Assembly (NCBI RefSeq): GCF_024679245.1
Contig: NC_090178.1
Location: 31,221,242 to 31,285,241, forward strand
Origin: Pseudorasbora parva
Lineage: Eukaryota > Chordata > Actinopteri > Cypriniformes > Gobionidae
Direction of reading: 5' to 3'
Length of the DNA stretch: 64,000 nucleotides
Shown here: in pieces, positions 1-13,100 of the stretch
Numbering within the stretch: position 1 is the first letter of the stretch
Layout of the letters: each line of letters starts with the position of its first letter
Made by a program: the position numbers and the translations under genes
Notes under the pieces: model-generated
Databases searched by the model: none
Told to the model about the DNA's origin: nothing
The model's input: only the letters and a program-made list of their open reading frames with translations

Positions 1-180
1 GTGCCTCTAACTCAATCCCTCTAGCGCCACCACCTGTCCAAAGTTTCACTCATATTTATGCTTATAACTTTTGACCCCTAAGGGCTAGAAACAAAATTCT
101 TTTTTCATCGGATTCCTTGGCTCAAGCCGATTCGATTTCACCCTATGATGTCATTTTCCGGTATGCAAATTTTCCCGCCA

Positions 181-360
181 TTTTGAATTTTCTGAAAAAC
201 CTACTTTTTCGAACTCCTCCTAGGCCGTTGCTCCGATTTTCACGAAAATTGAAACAGATCATCTTCAGAGCATGTTGACAAAAAGTTATGGAATTCAAGT
301 TGATTCGTCCAATCGTTTTCAATAAACGCACAAACAAATTTTACGTGGAGGTTGCAAAAA
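181..360 (+). repeat. Ancestral subrepeat inside the 2.1-kb unit
   Basis: This segment of unit 1 is clearly homologous to 1535-1690 of the same unit: both read ACCTACTTTTTC-type starts, then TCCGATTTTCAC, then TCTTCAG, ATG, TGACAAA and GTTATGGA. Comparable paralogy surrounds each GCGCCACC word (unit offsets ~25, 463, 740, 1366), each preceded by GAAGTTTCG-like and followed by CTTATAACTTTTGA-like sequence. The unit is therefore a diverged older tandem array later amplified as a block. Confidence 0.8.
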
Positions 361-737
361 CACACTAAAGGCTATATCTCCGCAACGCTTTATCGTATTC
401 AAACCAACCTTGGTACATGTCATCACAAGCATGACTTGAAGCAACATGCAGCGTTTCGGCGCAGCGCCACCTACCTGTCCGGAGATACGAAAAATGCCTA
501 TTTTGGCTTATAACTTCTGAACCGTTTATCCAAAAATCATAAAATTGGTCTCATTAGATTCAGGGCGTCATGCCGAGTCGACTGATATCCAATTTTACCA
601 TGTCGGCCATTTTGGATGTCGGCCATTTTGAATTATGTGCAAAAATGCTGTATTTTATGAACGCATGAACAGATTGTTATAAAACTTGGTATGGGTCATC
701 ACCACGATGCCCTGAAGTAGCCTGAGAAGTTTCGAAA

Positions 738-753
738 CAGCGCCACCTAGTGG
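738..753 (-). promoter_or_regulatory. CTCF-like core motif, one exact match per macrosatellite unit
   Basis: The minus strand reads CCACTAGGTGGCGCTG, which fits the published CTCF core consensus CCASYAGRKGGCRSYV at all 16 positions. It recurs at 2874-2889, 5031-5046, 7406-7421, 9551-9566, 11690-11705 and 13838-13853, always in the same orientation. Each unit also has weaker relatives, with one to three mismatches, near unit offsets 25, 463, 1200, 1366 and 1808. Binding is inference; the word match is seen. Confidence 0.5.
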
Positions 754-2136
754 AGAATTTTTTTTTTCAAACGCTTATAACTTTGGGTGTGGTTGACATA
801 TTTTGATGGGAGTGTGTTTTTTGGTCTCCTGAATCCTTGCCGACTCCAACGATACCAGACTTGCCAGGTTTCGGCATATGGTTTGCGCAGAGTTGTAATT
901 TAGTGCTTAAAAAACATTTGCTGATATCTTCAAAACCGCTAGTCCGATCGAGACGAAACCAGCCTCAGAAGTTCGGAAACATAGGTCGATAGCTATACGC
1001 TAATGCCCAAATGTCAAAATATTGATAGTAAGGGGTAGTAAAATCCAATCAAAGTCAGGTGTCAGTCATTTTTTACGTGTTTTTTCATATAAATGTCTAT
1101 AACTCCAAAACAAAATGAAATATTTTCACCAAACTTGACACACATATGTATGGGCTCACTACGAGGACACATAAAAAAATTGGTGGGATTGTGCCTCTTG
1201 GTGGCGCTATAATAAAACAAAACATGAAATTCCCATTGACTTCAATGCAGTATTACGGTTTAAAATGCTAATGCTATAATTTAAGAATGCACTAGTGTAT
1301 CATTACAAAACTCGGTATGTGTCTTCCGCTCTATGTCCCGAAGATATTCAAAAAGTTTCGGGGCAGCGCCACCTTGTGGTCAAAAGTTGTAATAAAATGT
1401 ACAAAAATGCTAATAACTTTTGATTAAATTAGCCTATTGTAATGAGACTGGTCATAATACATTCATTGGCTCATGCCGAGAAGATAGATACCAATTTTGC
1501 CATATTTTGCAAACATATCTGTGCTCCATCTTGTTATTTGTTAAAAATCTACTTTTTCAAACTCATCCTAGACCGTTTGTCCGATTTTCACCAAAATTGA
1601 TCCGTATCGTCTTCAGACCATGCTGACAAATAGTTATGGATTTCGGATTGATAGACAAAACAGTTTTCATATACCACTGCAACAGAGTTGAGCCATGATG
1701 CAAAAATTACTCTTGAGGCTGTATCTCTGCAATGCTTTGACATATTGACACCAAACTTTGCATGTGTCATTGTCATCTCAATCTGACTAAACCACATCAG
1801 TTTCGTAACAGTGACACCTATTGGTCGAAAGTGATAAACCATTAAACCATTATTATTGACTGTATTTAAAATTTGACTGCTATTTTGCCTAAAATCAACT
1901 TAATAGGTCCTTAATGGCTCATTGTTGCAGTTGGCTTGAGACTTCCAGCCATGCTGGCATGTCTTGTCTTCTTCTTTGCGCTTGGCCCCGATAATGGCTG
2001 CTTGCAGCTATATTTATTATTCTGCTTCTTCTTCCGCCATAGGAGTCTCTGGCAGCCCATAGAACCGTATGGTAAAAAGTTGTGAAATTTGGCACACTCA
2101 TAGAGGCCAGTCTGAGCTGTCACTATAGCAAATTTG

Positions 2137-4293
2137 GTGCCTCTAACTCAATCCCTCTAGCGCCACCACCTGTCCAAAGTTTCACTCATATTTATGCTTA
2201 TAACTTTTGACCCCTAAGGGCTAGAAACAAAATTCTTTTTTCATCGGATTCCTTGGCTCAAGCCGATTCGATTTCACCCTATGATGTCATTTTCCGGTAA
2301 GCAAATTTTCCCGCCATTTTGAATTTTCTGAAAAACCTACTTTTTCGAACTCCTCCTAGGCCGTTGCTCCGATTTTCACGAAAATTGAAACAGATCATCT
2401 TCAGAGCATGTTGACAAAAAGTTATGGAATTCAAGTTGATTCGTCCAATCGTTTTCAATAAACGCACAAACAAATTTTACGTGGAGGTTGCAAAAACACA
2501 CTAAAGGCTATATCTCCGCAACGCTTTATCGTATTCAAACCAACCTTGGTACATGTCATCACAAGCATGACTTGAAGCAACATGCAGCGTTTCGGCGCAG
2601 CGCCACCTACCTGTCCGGAGATACGAAAAATGCCTATTTTGGCTTATAACTTCTGAACCGTTTATCCAAAAATCATAAAATTGGTCTCATTAGATTCAGG
2701 GCGTCATGCCGAGTCGACTGATATCCAATTTTACCATGTCGGCCATTTTGGATGTCGGCCATTTTGAATTATGTGCAAAAATGCTGTATTTTATGAACGC
2801 ATGAACAGATTGTTATGAAACTTGGTATGGGTCATCACCACGATGCCCTGAAGTAGCCTGAGAAGTTTCGAAACAGCGCCACCTAGTGGAGAATTTTTTT
2901 TTTCAAACGCTTATAACTTTGGGTGTGGTTGACATATTTTGATGGGAGTGTGTTTTTTGGTCTCCTGAATCCTTGCCGACTCCAACGATACCAGACTTGC
3001 CAGGTTTCGGCATATGGTTTGCGCAGAGTTGTAATTTAGTGCTTAAAAAACATTTGCTGATATCTTCGAAACCGCTAGTCCGATCGAGACGAAACCAGCC
3101 TCAGAAGTTCGGAAACATAGGTCGATAGCTATACGCTAATGCCCAAATCTCAAAATATTGATAGTAAGGGGTAGTAAAATCCAATCAAAGTCAGGTGTCA
3201 GTCATTTTTTACGTGTTTTTTCATATAAATGTCTATAACTCCAAAACAAAATGAAATATTTTCACCAAACTTGACACACATATGTATGGGCTCACTACGA
3301 GGACACATAAAAAAATTGGTGGGATTGTGCCTCTTGGTGGCGCTATAATAAAACAAAACATGAAATTCCCATTGACTTCAATGCAGTATTACGGTTTAAA
3401 ATGCTAATGCTATAATTTAAGAATGCACTAGTGTATCATTACAAAACTCGGTATGTGTCTTCCGCTCTATGTCCCGAAGATATTCAAAAAGTTTCGGGGC
3501 AGCGCCACCTTGTGGTCAAAAGTTGTAATAAAATGTACAAAAATGCTAATAACTTTTGATTAAATTAGCCTATTGTAATGAGACTGGTCATAATACATTC
3601 ATTGGCTCATGCCGAGAAGATAGATACCAATTTTGCCATATTTTGCAAACATATCTGTGCTCCATCTTGTTATTTGTTAAAAATCTACTTTTTCAAACTC
3701 ATCCTAGACCGTTTGTCCGATTTTCACCAAAATTGATCCGTATCGTCTTCAGACCATGCTGACAAATACTTATGGATTTCGGATTGATAGACAAAACAGT
3801 TTTCATATACCACTGCAACAGAGTTGAGCCATGATGCAAAAATTACTCTTGAGGCTGTATCTCTGCAATGCTTTGACATATTGACACCAAACTTTGCATG
3901 TGTCATTGTCATCTCAATCTGACTAAACCACATCAGTTTCGTAACAGTGACACCTATTGGTTGAAAGTGATAAACCATTAAACCATTATTATTGACTGTA
4001 TTTAAAATTTGACTGCTATTTTGCCTAAAATCAACTTAATAGGTCCTTAATGGCTCATTGTTGCAGTTGGCTTGAGACTTCCAGCCATGCTGGCATGTCT
4101 TGTCTTCTTCTTTGCGCTTGGCCCCGATAATGGCTGCTTGCAGCTATATTTATTATTCTGCTTCTTCTTCTTCTTCTTCTTCTTCTTCTTCCGCCATAGG
4201 AGTCTCTGGCAGCCCATAGAACCGTATGGTAAAAAGTTGTGAAATTTGGCACACTCATAGAGGCCAGTCTGAGCTGTCACTATAGCAAATTTG
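2137..4293 (+). repeat. Macrosatellite unit 2
   Basis: 2157 bp. It is longer than unit 1 because the CTT tract at about 4160-4190 is expanded to roughly nine or ten triplets. It carries the C allele (CAAATACTTATGG) at the offset-1627 site and a private A in GTAAGCAAA near offset 160. Confidence 0.95.
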
Positions 4294-6668
4294 GTGCCTC
4301 TAACTCAATCCCTCTAGCGCCACCACCTGTCCAAAGTTTCACTCATATTTATGCTTATAACTTTTGACCCCTAAGGGCTAGAAACAAAATTCTTTTTTCA
4401 TCGGATTCCTTGGCTCAAGCCGATTCGATTTCACCCTATGATGTCATTTTCCGGTATGCAAATTTTCCCGCCATTTTGAATTTTCTGAAAAACCTACTTT
4501 TTCGAACTCCTCCTAGGCCGTTGCTCCGATTTTCACGAAAATTGAAACAGATCATCTTCAGAGCATGTTGACAAAAAGTTATGGAATTCAAGTTGATTCG
4601 TCCAATCGTTTTCAATAAACGCACAAACAAATTTTACGTGGAGGTTGCAAAAACACACTAAAGGCTATATCTCCGCAACGCTTTATCGTATTCAAACCAA
4701 CCTTGGTACATGTCATCACAAGCATGACTTGAAGCAACATGCAGCGTTTCGGCGCAGCGCCACCTACCTGTCCGGAGATACGAAAAATGCCTATTTTGGC
4801 TTATAACTTCTGAACCGTTTATCCAAAAATCATAAAATTGGTCTCATTAGATTCAGGGCGTCATGCCGAGTCGACTGATATCCAATTTTACCATGTCGGC
4901 CATTTTGGATGTCGGCCATTTTGAATTATGTGCAAAAATGCTGTATTTTATGAACGCATGAACAGATTGTTATGAAACTTGGTATGGGTCATCACCACGA
5001 TGCCCTGAAGTAGCCTGAGAAGTTTCGAAACAGCGCCACCTAGTGGAGAATTTTTTTTTTCAAACGCTTATAACTTTGGGTGTGGTTGACATATTTTGAT
5101 GGGAGTGTGTTTTTTGGTCTCCTGAATCCTTGCCGACTCCAACGATACCAGACTTGCCAGGTTTCGGCATATGGTTTGCGCAGAGTTGTAATTTAGTGCT
5201 TAAAAAACATTTGCTGATATCTTCGAAACCGCTAGTCCGATCGAGACGAAACCAGCCTCAGAAGTTCGGAAACATAGGTCGATAGCTATACGCTAATGCC
5301 CAAATCTCAAAATATTGATAGTAAGGGGTAGTAAAATCCAATCAAAGTCAGGTGTCAGTCATTTTTTACGTGTTTTTTCATATAAATGTCTATAACTCCA
5401 AAACAAAATGAAATATTTTCACCAAACTTGACACACATATGTATGGGCTCACTTCGAGGACACATAAAAAAATTGGTGGGATTGTGCCTCTTGGTGGCGC
5501 TATAATAAAACAAAACATGAAATTCCCATTGACTTCAATGCAGTATTACGGTTTAAAATGCTAATGCTATAATTTAAGAATGCACTAGTGTATCGTTACA
5601 AAACTCGGTATGTGTCTTCCGCTCTATGTCCCGAAGATATTCAAAAAGTTTCGGGGCAGCGCCACCTTGTGGTCAAAAGTTGTAATAAAATGTACAAAAA
5701 TGCTAATAACTTTTGATTAAATTAGCCTATTGTAATGAGACTGGTCATAATACATTCATTGGCTCATGCCGAGAAGATAGATACCAATTTTGCCATATTT
5801 TGCAAACATATCTGTGCTCCATCTTGTTATTTGTTAAAAATCTACTTTTTCAAACTCATCCTAGACCGTTTGTCCGATTTTCACCAAAATTGATCCGTAT
5901 CGTCTTCAGACCATGCTGACAAATACTTATGGATTTCGGATTGATAGACAAAACAGTTTTCATATACCACTGCAACAGAGTTGAGCCATGATGCAAAAAT
6001 TACTCTTGAGGCTGTATCTCTGCAATGCTTTGACATATTGACACCAAACTTTGCATGTGTCATTGTCATCTCAATCTGACTAAACCACATCAGTTTCGTA
6101 ACAGTGACACCTATTGGTCGAAAGTGATAAACCATTAAACCATTATTATTGACTGTATTTAAAATTTGACTGCTATTTTGCCTAAAATCAACTTAATAGG
6201 TCCTTAATGGCTCATTGTTGCAGTTGGCTTGAGACTTCCAGCCATGCTGGCATGTCTTGTCTTCTTCTTTGCGCTTGGCCCCGATAATGGCTGCTTGTTA
6301 GGGGCCAAGCACCGAAGGTGCGGAGGCACCTATTGAAATCGTTAGTGTTCCTATTATTAGGGGCCAAGCACCGAAGGTGCGGAGGCACCTATTGAAATCG
6401 TTAGTGTTCCTATTATTATTAGGGGCCAAGCACCGAAGGTGCGGAGGCACCTATTGAAATTGTTAGTGTTCCTATTATTATTATTAGGGGCCAAGCACCG
6501 AAGGTGCGGAGGCACCTATTGAAATCGTTAGTGTTCCTATTATTATTCTGCTTCTTCTTCTTTTTCCGCCATAGGAGTCTCTGGCAGCCCATAGAACCGT
6601 ATGGTAAAAAGTTGTGAAATTTGGCACACTCATAGAGGCCAGTCTGAGCTGTCACTATAGCAAATTTG
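4294..6668 (+). repeat. Macrosatellite unit 3 with internal 59-65-bp repeats
   Basis: 2375 bp, about 230 bp longer than its neighbours. The CAGCTATATTT segment after GGCTGCTTG is replaced by four short GC-rich repeats (6299-6545). The rest follows the consensus, with the C allele at the offset-1627 site. Confidence 0.95.
6299..6545 (+). repeat. Four 59-65-bp hairpin-forming repeats inside unit 3
   Basis: Four copies of a segment beginning AGGGGCCAAGCACCGAAGG start at 6300, 6359, 6421 and 6486. Spacing grows 59, 62, 65 because each copy gains one ATT triplet at its 3' end. Each contains two competing hairpins sharing the same AGGTGC strand: GCACC-GAA-GGTGC and AGGTGC-GGAG-GCACCT. Copy 3 differs by AATTG for AATCG. 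I know related sequence as a common cyprinid repeat but cannot name its family. Confidence 0.85.
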
Positions 6669-8813
6669 GTGCCTCTAACTCAATCCCTCTAGCGCCACCA
6701 CCTGTCCAAAGTTTCACTCATATTTATGCTTATAACTTTTGACCCCTAAGGGCTAGAAACAAAATTCTTTTTTCATCGGATTCCTTGGCTCAAGCCGATT
6801 CGATTTCACCCTATGATGTCATTTTCCGGTATGCAAATTTTCCCGCCATTTTGAATTTTCTGAAAAACCTACTTTTTCGAACTCCTCCTAGGCCGTTGCT
6901 CCGATTTTCACGAAAATTGAAACAGATCATCTTCAGAGCATGTTGACAAAAAGTTATGGAATTCAAGTTGATTCGTCCAATCGTTTTCAATAAACGCACA
7001 AACAAATTTTACGTGGAGGTTGCAAAAACACACTAAAGGCTATATCTCCGCAACGCTTTATCGTATTCAAACCAACCTTGGTACATGTCATCACAAGCAT
7101 GACTTGAAGCAACATGCAGCGTTTCGGCGCAGCGCCACCTACCTGTCCGGAGATACGAAAAATGCCTATTTTGGCTTATAACTTCTGAACCGTTTATCCA
7201 AAAATCATAAAATTGGTCTCATTAGATTCAGGGCGTCATGCCGAGTCGACTGATATCCAATTTTACCATGTCGGCCATTTTGGATGTCGGCCATTTTGAA
7301 TTATGTGCAAAAATGCTGTATTTTATGAACGCATGAACAGATTGTTATGAAACTTGGTATGGGTCATCACCACGATGCCCTGAAGTAGCCTGAGAAGTTT
7401 CGAAACAGCGCCACCTAGTGGAGAATTTTTTTTTTCAAACGCTTATAACTTTGGGTGTGGTTGACATATTTTGATGGGAGTGTGTTTTTTGGTCTCCTGA
7501 ATCCTTGCCGACTCCAACGATACCAGACTTGCCAGGTTTCGGCATATGGTTTGCGCAGAGTTGTAATTTAGTGCTTAAAAAACATTTGCTGATATCTTCG
7601 AAACCGCTAGTCCGATCGAGACGAAACCAGCCTCAGAAGTTCGGAAACATAGGTCGATAGCTATACGCTAATGCCCAAATCTCAAAATATTGATAGTAAG
7701 GGGTAGTAAAATCCAATCAAAGTCAGGTGTCAGTCATTTTTTACGTGTTTTTTCATATAAATGTCTATAACTCCAAAACAAAATGAAATATTTTCACCAA
7801 ACTTGACACACATATGTATGGGCTCACTACGAGGACACATAAAAAAATTGGTGGGATTGTGCCTCTTGGTGGCGCTATAATAAAACAAAACATGAAATTC
7901 CCATTGACTTCAATGCAGTATTACGGTTTAAAATGCTAATGCTATAATTTAAGAATGCACTAGTGTATCATTACAAAACTCGGTATGTGTCTTCCGCTCT
8001 ATGTCCCGAACATATTCAAAAAGTTTCGGGGCAGCGCCACCTTGTGGTCAAAAGTTGTAATAAAATGTACAAAAATGCTAATAACTTTTGATTAAATTAG
8101 CCTATTGTAATGAGACTGGTCATAATACATTCATTGGCTCATGCCGAGAAGATAGATACCAATTTTGCCATATTTTGCAAACATATCTGTGCTCCATCTT
8201 GTTATTTGTTAAAAATCTACTTTTTCAAACTCATCCTAGACCGTTTGTCCGATTTTCACCAAAATTGATCCGTATCGTCTTCAGACCATGCTGACAAATA
8301 GTTATGGATTTCGGATTGATAGACAAAACAGTTTTCATATACCACTGCAACAGAGTTGAGCCATGATGCAAAAATTACTCTTGAGGCTGTATCTCTGCAA
8401 TGCTTTGACATATTGACACCAAACTTTGCATGTGTCATTGTCATCTCAATCTGACTAAACCACATCAGTTTCGTAACAGTGACACCTATTGGTCGAAAGT
8501 GATAAACCATTAAACCATTATTATTGACTGTATTTAAAATTTGACTGCTATTTTGCCTAAAATCAACTTAATAGGTCCTTAATGGCTCATTGTTGCAGTT
8601 GGCTTGAGACTTCCAGCCATGCTGGCATGTCTTGTCTTCTTCTTTGCGCTTGGCCCCGATAATGGCTGCTTGCAGCTATATTTCTGCTTCTTCTTCTTCT
8701 TCTTTTTCTTCCGCCATAGGAGTCTCTGGCAGCCCATAGAACCGTATGGTAAAAAGTTGTGAAATTTGGCACACTCATAGAGGCCAGTCTGAGCTGTCAC
8801 TATAGCAAATTTG
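6669..8813 (+). repeat. Macrosatellite unit 4
   Basis: 2145 bp. It carries the G allele at the offset-1627 site, a private C in CCGAACATATTC near 8007, and a CTT tract interrupted by TTTTT near 8705. Confidence 0.95.
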
Positions 8814-10952
8814 GTGCCTCTAACTCAATCCCTCTAGCGCCACCACCTGTCCAAAGTTTCACTCATATTTATGCTTATAACTTTTGACCCCTAAGGGCTA
8901 GAAACAAAATTCTTTTTTCATCGGATTCCTTGGCTCAAGCCGATTCGATTTCACCCTATGATGTCATTTTCCGGTATGCAAATTTTCCCGCCATTTTGAA
9001 TTTTCTGAAAAACCTACTTTTTCGAACTCCTCCTAGGCCGTTGCTCCGATTTTCACGAAAATTGAAACAGATCATCTTCAGAGCATGTTGACAAAAAGTT
9101 ATGGAATTCAAGTTGATTCGTCCAATCGTTTTCAATAAACGCACAAACAAATTTTACGTGGAGGTTGCAAAAACACACTAAAGGCTATATCTCCGCAACG
9201 CTTTATCGTATTCAAACCAACCTTGGTACATGTCATCACAAGCATGACTTGAAGCAACATGCAGCGTTTCGGCGCAGCGCCACCTACCTGTCCGGAGATA
9301 CGAAAAATGCCTATTTTGGCTTATAACTTCTGAACCGTTTATCCAAAAATCATAAAATTGGTCTCATTAGATTCAGGGCGTCATGCCGAGTCGACTGATA
9401 TCCAATTTTACCATGTCGGCCATTTTGGATGTCGGCCATTTTGAATTATGTGCAAAAATGCTGTATTTTATGAACGCATGAACAGATTGTTATGAAACTT
9501 GGTATGGGTCATCACCACGATGCCCTGAAGTAGCCTGAGAAGTTTCGAAACAGCGCCACCTAGTGGAGAATTTTTTTTTTCAAACGCTTATAACTTTGGG
9601 TGTGGTTGACATATTTTGATGGGAGTGTGTTTTTTGGTCTCCTGAATCCTTGCCGACTCCAACGATACCAGACTTGCCAGGTTTCGGCATATGGTTTGCG
9701 CAGAGTTGTAATTTAGTGCTTAAAAAACATTTGCTGATATCTTCGAAACCGCTAGTCCGATCGAGACGAAACCAGCCTCAGAAGTTCGGAAACATAGGTC
9801 GATAGCTATACGCTAATGCCCAAATCTCAAAATATTGATAGTAAGGGGTAGTAAAATCCAATCAAAGTCAGGTGTCAGTCCTTTTTTACGTGTTTTTTCA
9901 TATAAATGTCTATAACTCCAAAACAAAATGAGATATTTTCACCAAACTTGACACACATATGTATGGGCTCACTATGAGGACACATAAAAAAATTGGTGGG
10001 ATTGTGCCTCTTGGTGGCGCTATAATAAAACAAAACATGAAATTCCCATTGACTTCAATGCAGTATTATGGTTTAAAATGCTAATGCTATAATTTACGAA
10101 TGCATTAGCGTATCGTTACAAAACTCGGTATGTGTCTTCCGCTCCATGTCCTGAAGATACTCAAAAAGTTTCGGGGTAGCGCCACCTTGTGGTCAAAAGT
10201 TGTAATAAAATGTACAGAAATGCGAATAACTTTTGATTAAATTAACCCATTGTAATGAAACTGGTCATAATACAGTCAATGGCTCATGCCGAGAACATGG
10301 ATACCAATTGTGCCATATTTTGCAAACCTATCTGTCCTCCGTCTTGTTATTTGTTAAAAACCTACTTTTTCAAACTCATCCTAGACCGTTTGTCCGATTT
10401 TCACCAAAATTGATCCGTATCGTCTTCAGACCATGCTGACAAATAGTTATGGATTTCGGATTGATAGACAAAACAGTTTTCATATACCACTGCAACAGAG
10501 TTGAGCCATGATGCAAAAATGACTCTTGAGGCTGTATCTCTGCAATGCTTTGACATATTGACACCAAACTTTGCATGTGTCATTGTCATCTCAATCTGAC
10601 TAAACCACATCAGTTTCGTAACAGTGACACCTATTGGTCGAAAGTGATAAACCATTAAACCATTATTATTGACTGTATTTAAAATTTGACTGCTATTTTG
10701 CCTAAAATCAACTTAATAGGTCCTTAATGGCTCATTGTTGCAGTTGGCTTGAGACTTCCAGCCATGCTGGCATGTCTTGTCTTCTTCTTTGCGCTTGGCC
10801 CCGATAATGGCTGCTTGCAGCTATATTTCTGCTTCTTCTTCTTCTTTTTCCGCCATAGGAGTCTCTGGCAGCCCATAGAACCGTATGGTAAAAAGTTGTG
10901 AAATTTGGCACACTCATAGAGGCCAGTCTGAGCTGTCACTATAGCAAATTTG
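8814..10952 (+). repeat. Macrosatellite unit 5 with a diverged internal block
   Basis: 2139 bp. Positions ~9879-10365 hold a dense cluster of substitutions (for example TTACGAATGCATTAGCG against TTAAGAATGCACTAGTG), while sequence on both sides is near-identical to the other units. This block looks like a patch from a different repeat lineage. Confidence 0.95.
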
Positions 10953-13100
10953 GTGCCTCTAACTCAATCCCTCTAGCGCCACCACCTGTCCAAAGTTTCA
11001 CTCATATTTATGCTTATAACTTTTGACCCCTAAGGGCTAGAAACAAAATTCTTTTTTCATCGGATTCCTTGGCTCAAGCCGATTCGATTTCACCCTATGA
11101 TGTCATTTTCCGGTATGCAAATTTTCCCGCCATTTTGAATTTTCTGAAAAACCTACTTTTTCGAACTCCTCCTAGGCCGTTGCTCCGATTTTCACGAAAA
11201 TTGAAACAGATCATCTTCAGAGCATGTTGACAAAAAGTTATGGAATTCAAGTTGATTCGTCCAATCGTTTTCAATAAACGCACAAACAAATTTTACGTGG
11301 AGGTTGCAAAAACACACTAAAGGCTATATCTCCGCAACGCTTTATCGTATTCAAACCAACCTTGGTACATGTCATCACAAGCATGACTTGAAGCAACATG
11401 CAGCGTTTCGGCGCAGCGCCACCTACCTGTCCGGAGATACGAAAAATGCCTATTTTGGCTTATAACTTCTGAACCGTTTATCCAAAAATCATAAAATTGG
11501 TCTCATTAGATTCAGGGCGTCATGCCGAGTCGACTGATATCCAATTTTACCATGTCGGCCATTTTGGATGTCGGCCATTTTGAATTATGTGCAAAAATGC
11601 TGTATTTTATGAACGCATGAACAGATTGTTATGAAACTTGGTATGGGTCATCACCACGATGCCCTGAAGTAGCCTGAGAAGTTTCGAAACAGCGCCACCT
11701 AGTGGAGAATTTTTTTTTTCAAACGCTTATAACTTTGGGTGTGGTTGACATATTTTGATGGGAGTGTGTTTTTTGGTCTCCTGAATCCTTGCCGACTCCA
11801 ACGATACCAGACTTGCCAGGTTTCGGCATATGGTTTGCGCAGAGTTGTAATTTAGTGCTTAAAAAACATTTGCTGATATCTTCGAAACCGCTAGTCCGAT
11901 CGAGACGAAACCAGCCTCAGAAGTTCGGAAACATAGGTCGATAGCTATACGCTAATGCCCAAATCTCAAAATATTGATAGTAAGGGGTAGTAAAATCCAA
12001 TCAAAGTCAGGTGTCAGTCCTTTTTTACGTGTTTTTTCATATAAATGTCTATAACTCCAAAACAAAATGAAATATTTTCACCAAACTTGACACACATATG
12101 TATGGGCTCACTACGAGGACACATAAAAAAATTGGTGGGATTGTGCCTCTTGGTGGCGCTATAATAAAACAAAACATGAAATTCCCATTGACTTCAATGC
12201 AGTATTACGGTTTAAAATGCTAATGCTATAATTTAAGAATGCACTAGTGTATCGTTACAAAACTCGGTATGTGTCTTCCGCTCTATGTCCCGAAGATATT
12301 CAAAAAGTTTCGGGGCAGCGCCACCTTGTGGTCAAAAGTTGTAATAAAATGTACAAAAATGCTAATAACTTTTGATTAAATTAGCCTATTGTAATGAGAC
12401 TGGTCATAATACATTCATTGGCTCATGCCGAGAAGATAGATACCAATTTTGCCATATTTTGCAAACATATCTGTGCTCCATCTTGTTATTTGTTAAAAAT
12501 CTACTTTTTCAAACTCATCCTAGACCGTTTGTCCGATTTTCACCAAAATTGATCCGTATCGTCTTCAGACCATGCTGACAAATACTTATGGATTTCGGAT
12601 TGATAGACAAAACAGTTTTCATATACCACTGCAACAGAGTTGAGCCATGATGCAAAAATGACTCTTGAGGCTGTATCTCTGCAATGCTTTGACATATTGA
12701 CACCAAACTTTGCATGTGTCATTGTCATCTCAATCTGACTAAACCACATCAGTTTCGTAACAGTGACACCTATTGGTCGAAAGTGATAAACCATTAAACC
12801 ATTATTATTGACTGTATTTAAAATTTGACTGCTATTTTGCCTAAAATCAACTTAATAGGTCCTTAATGGCTCATTGTTGCAGTTGGCTTGAGACTTCCAG
12901 CCATGCTGGCATGTCTTGTCTTCTTCTTTGCGCTTGGCCCCGATAATGGCTGCTTGCAGCTATATTTATTATTCTGCTTCTTCTTCTTCTTCTTCTTCCG
13001 CCATAGGAGTCTCTGGCAGCCCATAGAACCGTATGGTAAAAAGTTGTGAAATTTGGCACACTCATAGAGGCCAGTCTGAGCTGTCACTATAGCAAATTTG
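10953..13100 (+). repeat. Macrosatellite unit 6
   Basis: 2148 bp. It shares two rare variants with unit 5 only (GTCAGTCC near 12018 and AAAATGACTC near 12655) but lacks the rest of unit 5's diverged block. It has the C allele at the offset-1627 site. Confidence 0.95.

Larger units (their letters stand above)
1..2136 (+). repeat. Macrosatellite unit 1
   Basis: Complete 2136-bp unit, the shortest full one, with a short CTT tract near 2030. It carries private variants near 811-1020 (for example CTTCAAAACC where later units read CTTCGAAACC). At unit offset ~1627 it has the G allele (CAAATAGTTATGG), shared with units 4 and 5. Confidence 0.95.

Noticed and set aside
1588..1842. 84-codon minus-strand frame repeated in every macrosatellite unit
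   Set aside because: It is preserved only because units are near-identical, overlaps other frames of similar length, has no domain resemblance, and unit 5's diverged block does not favour silent changes that I could see.
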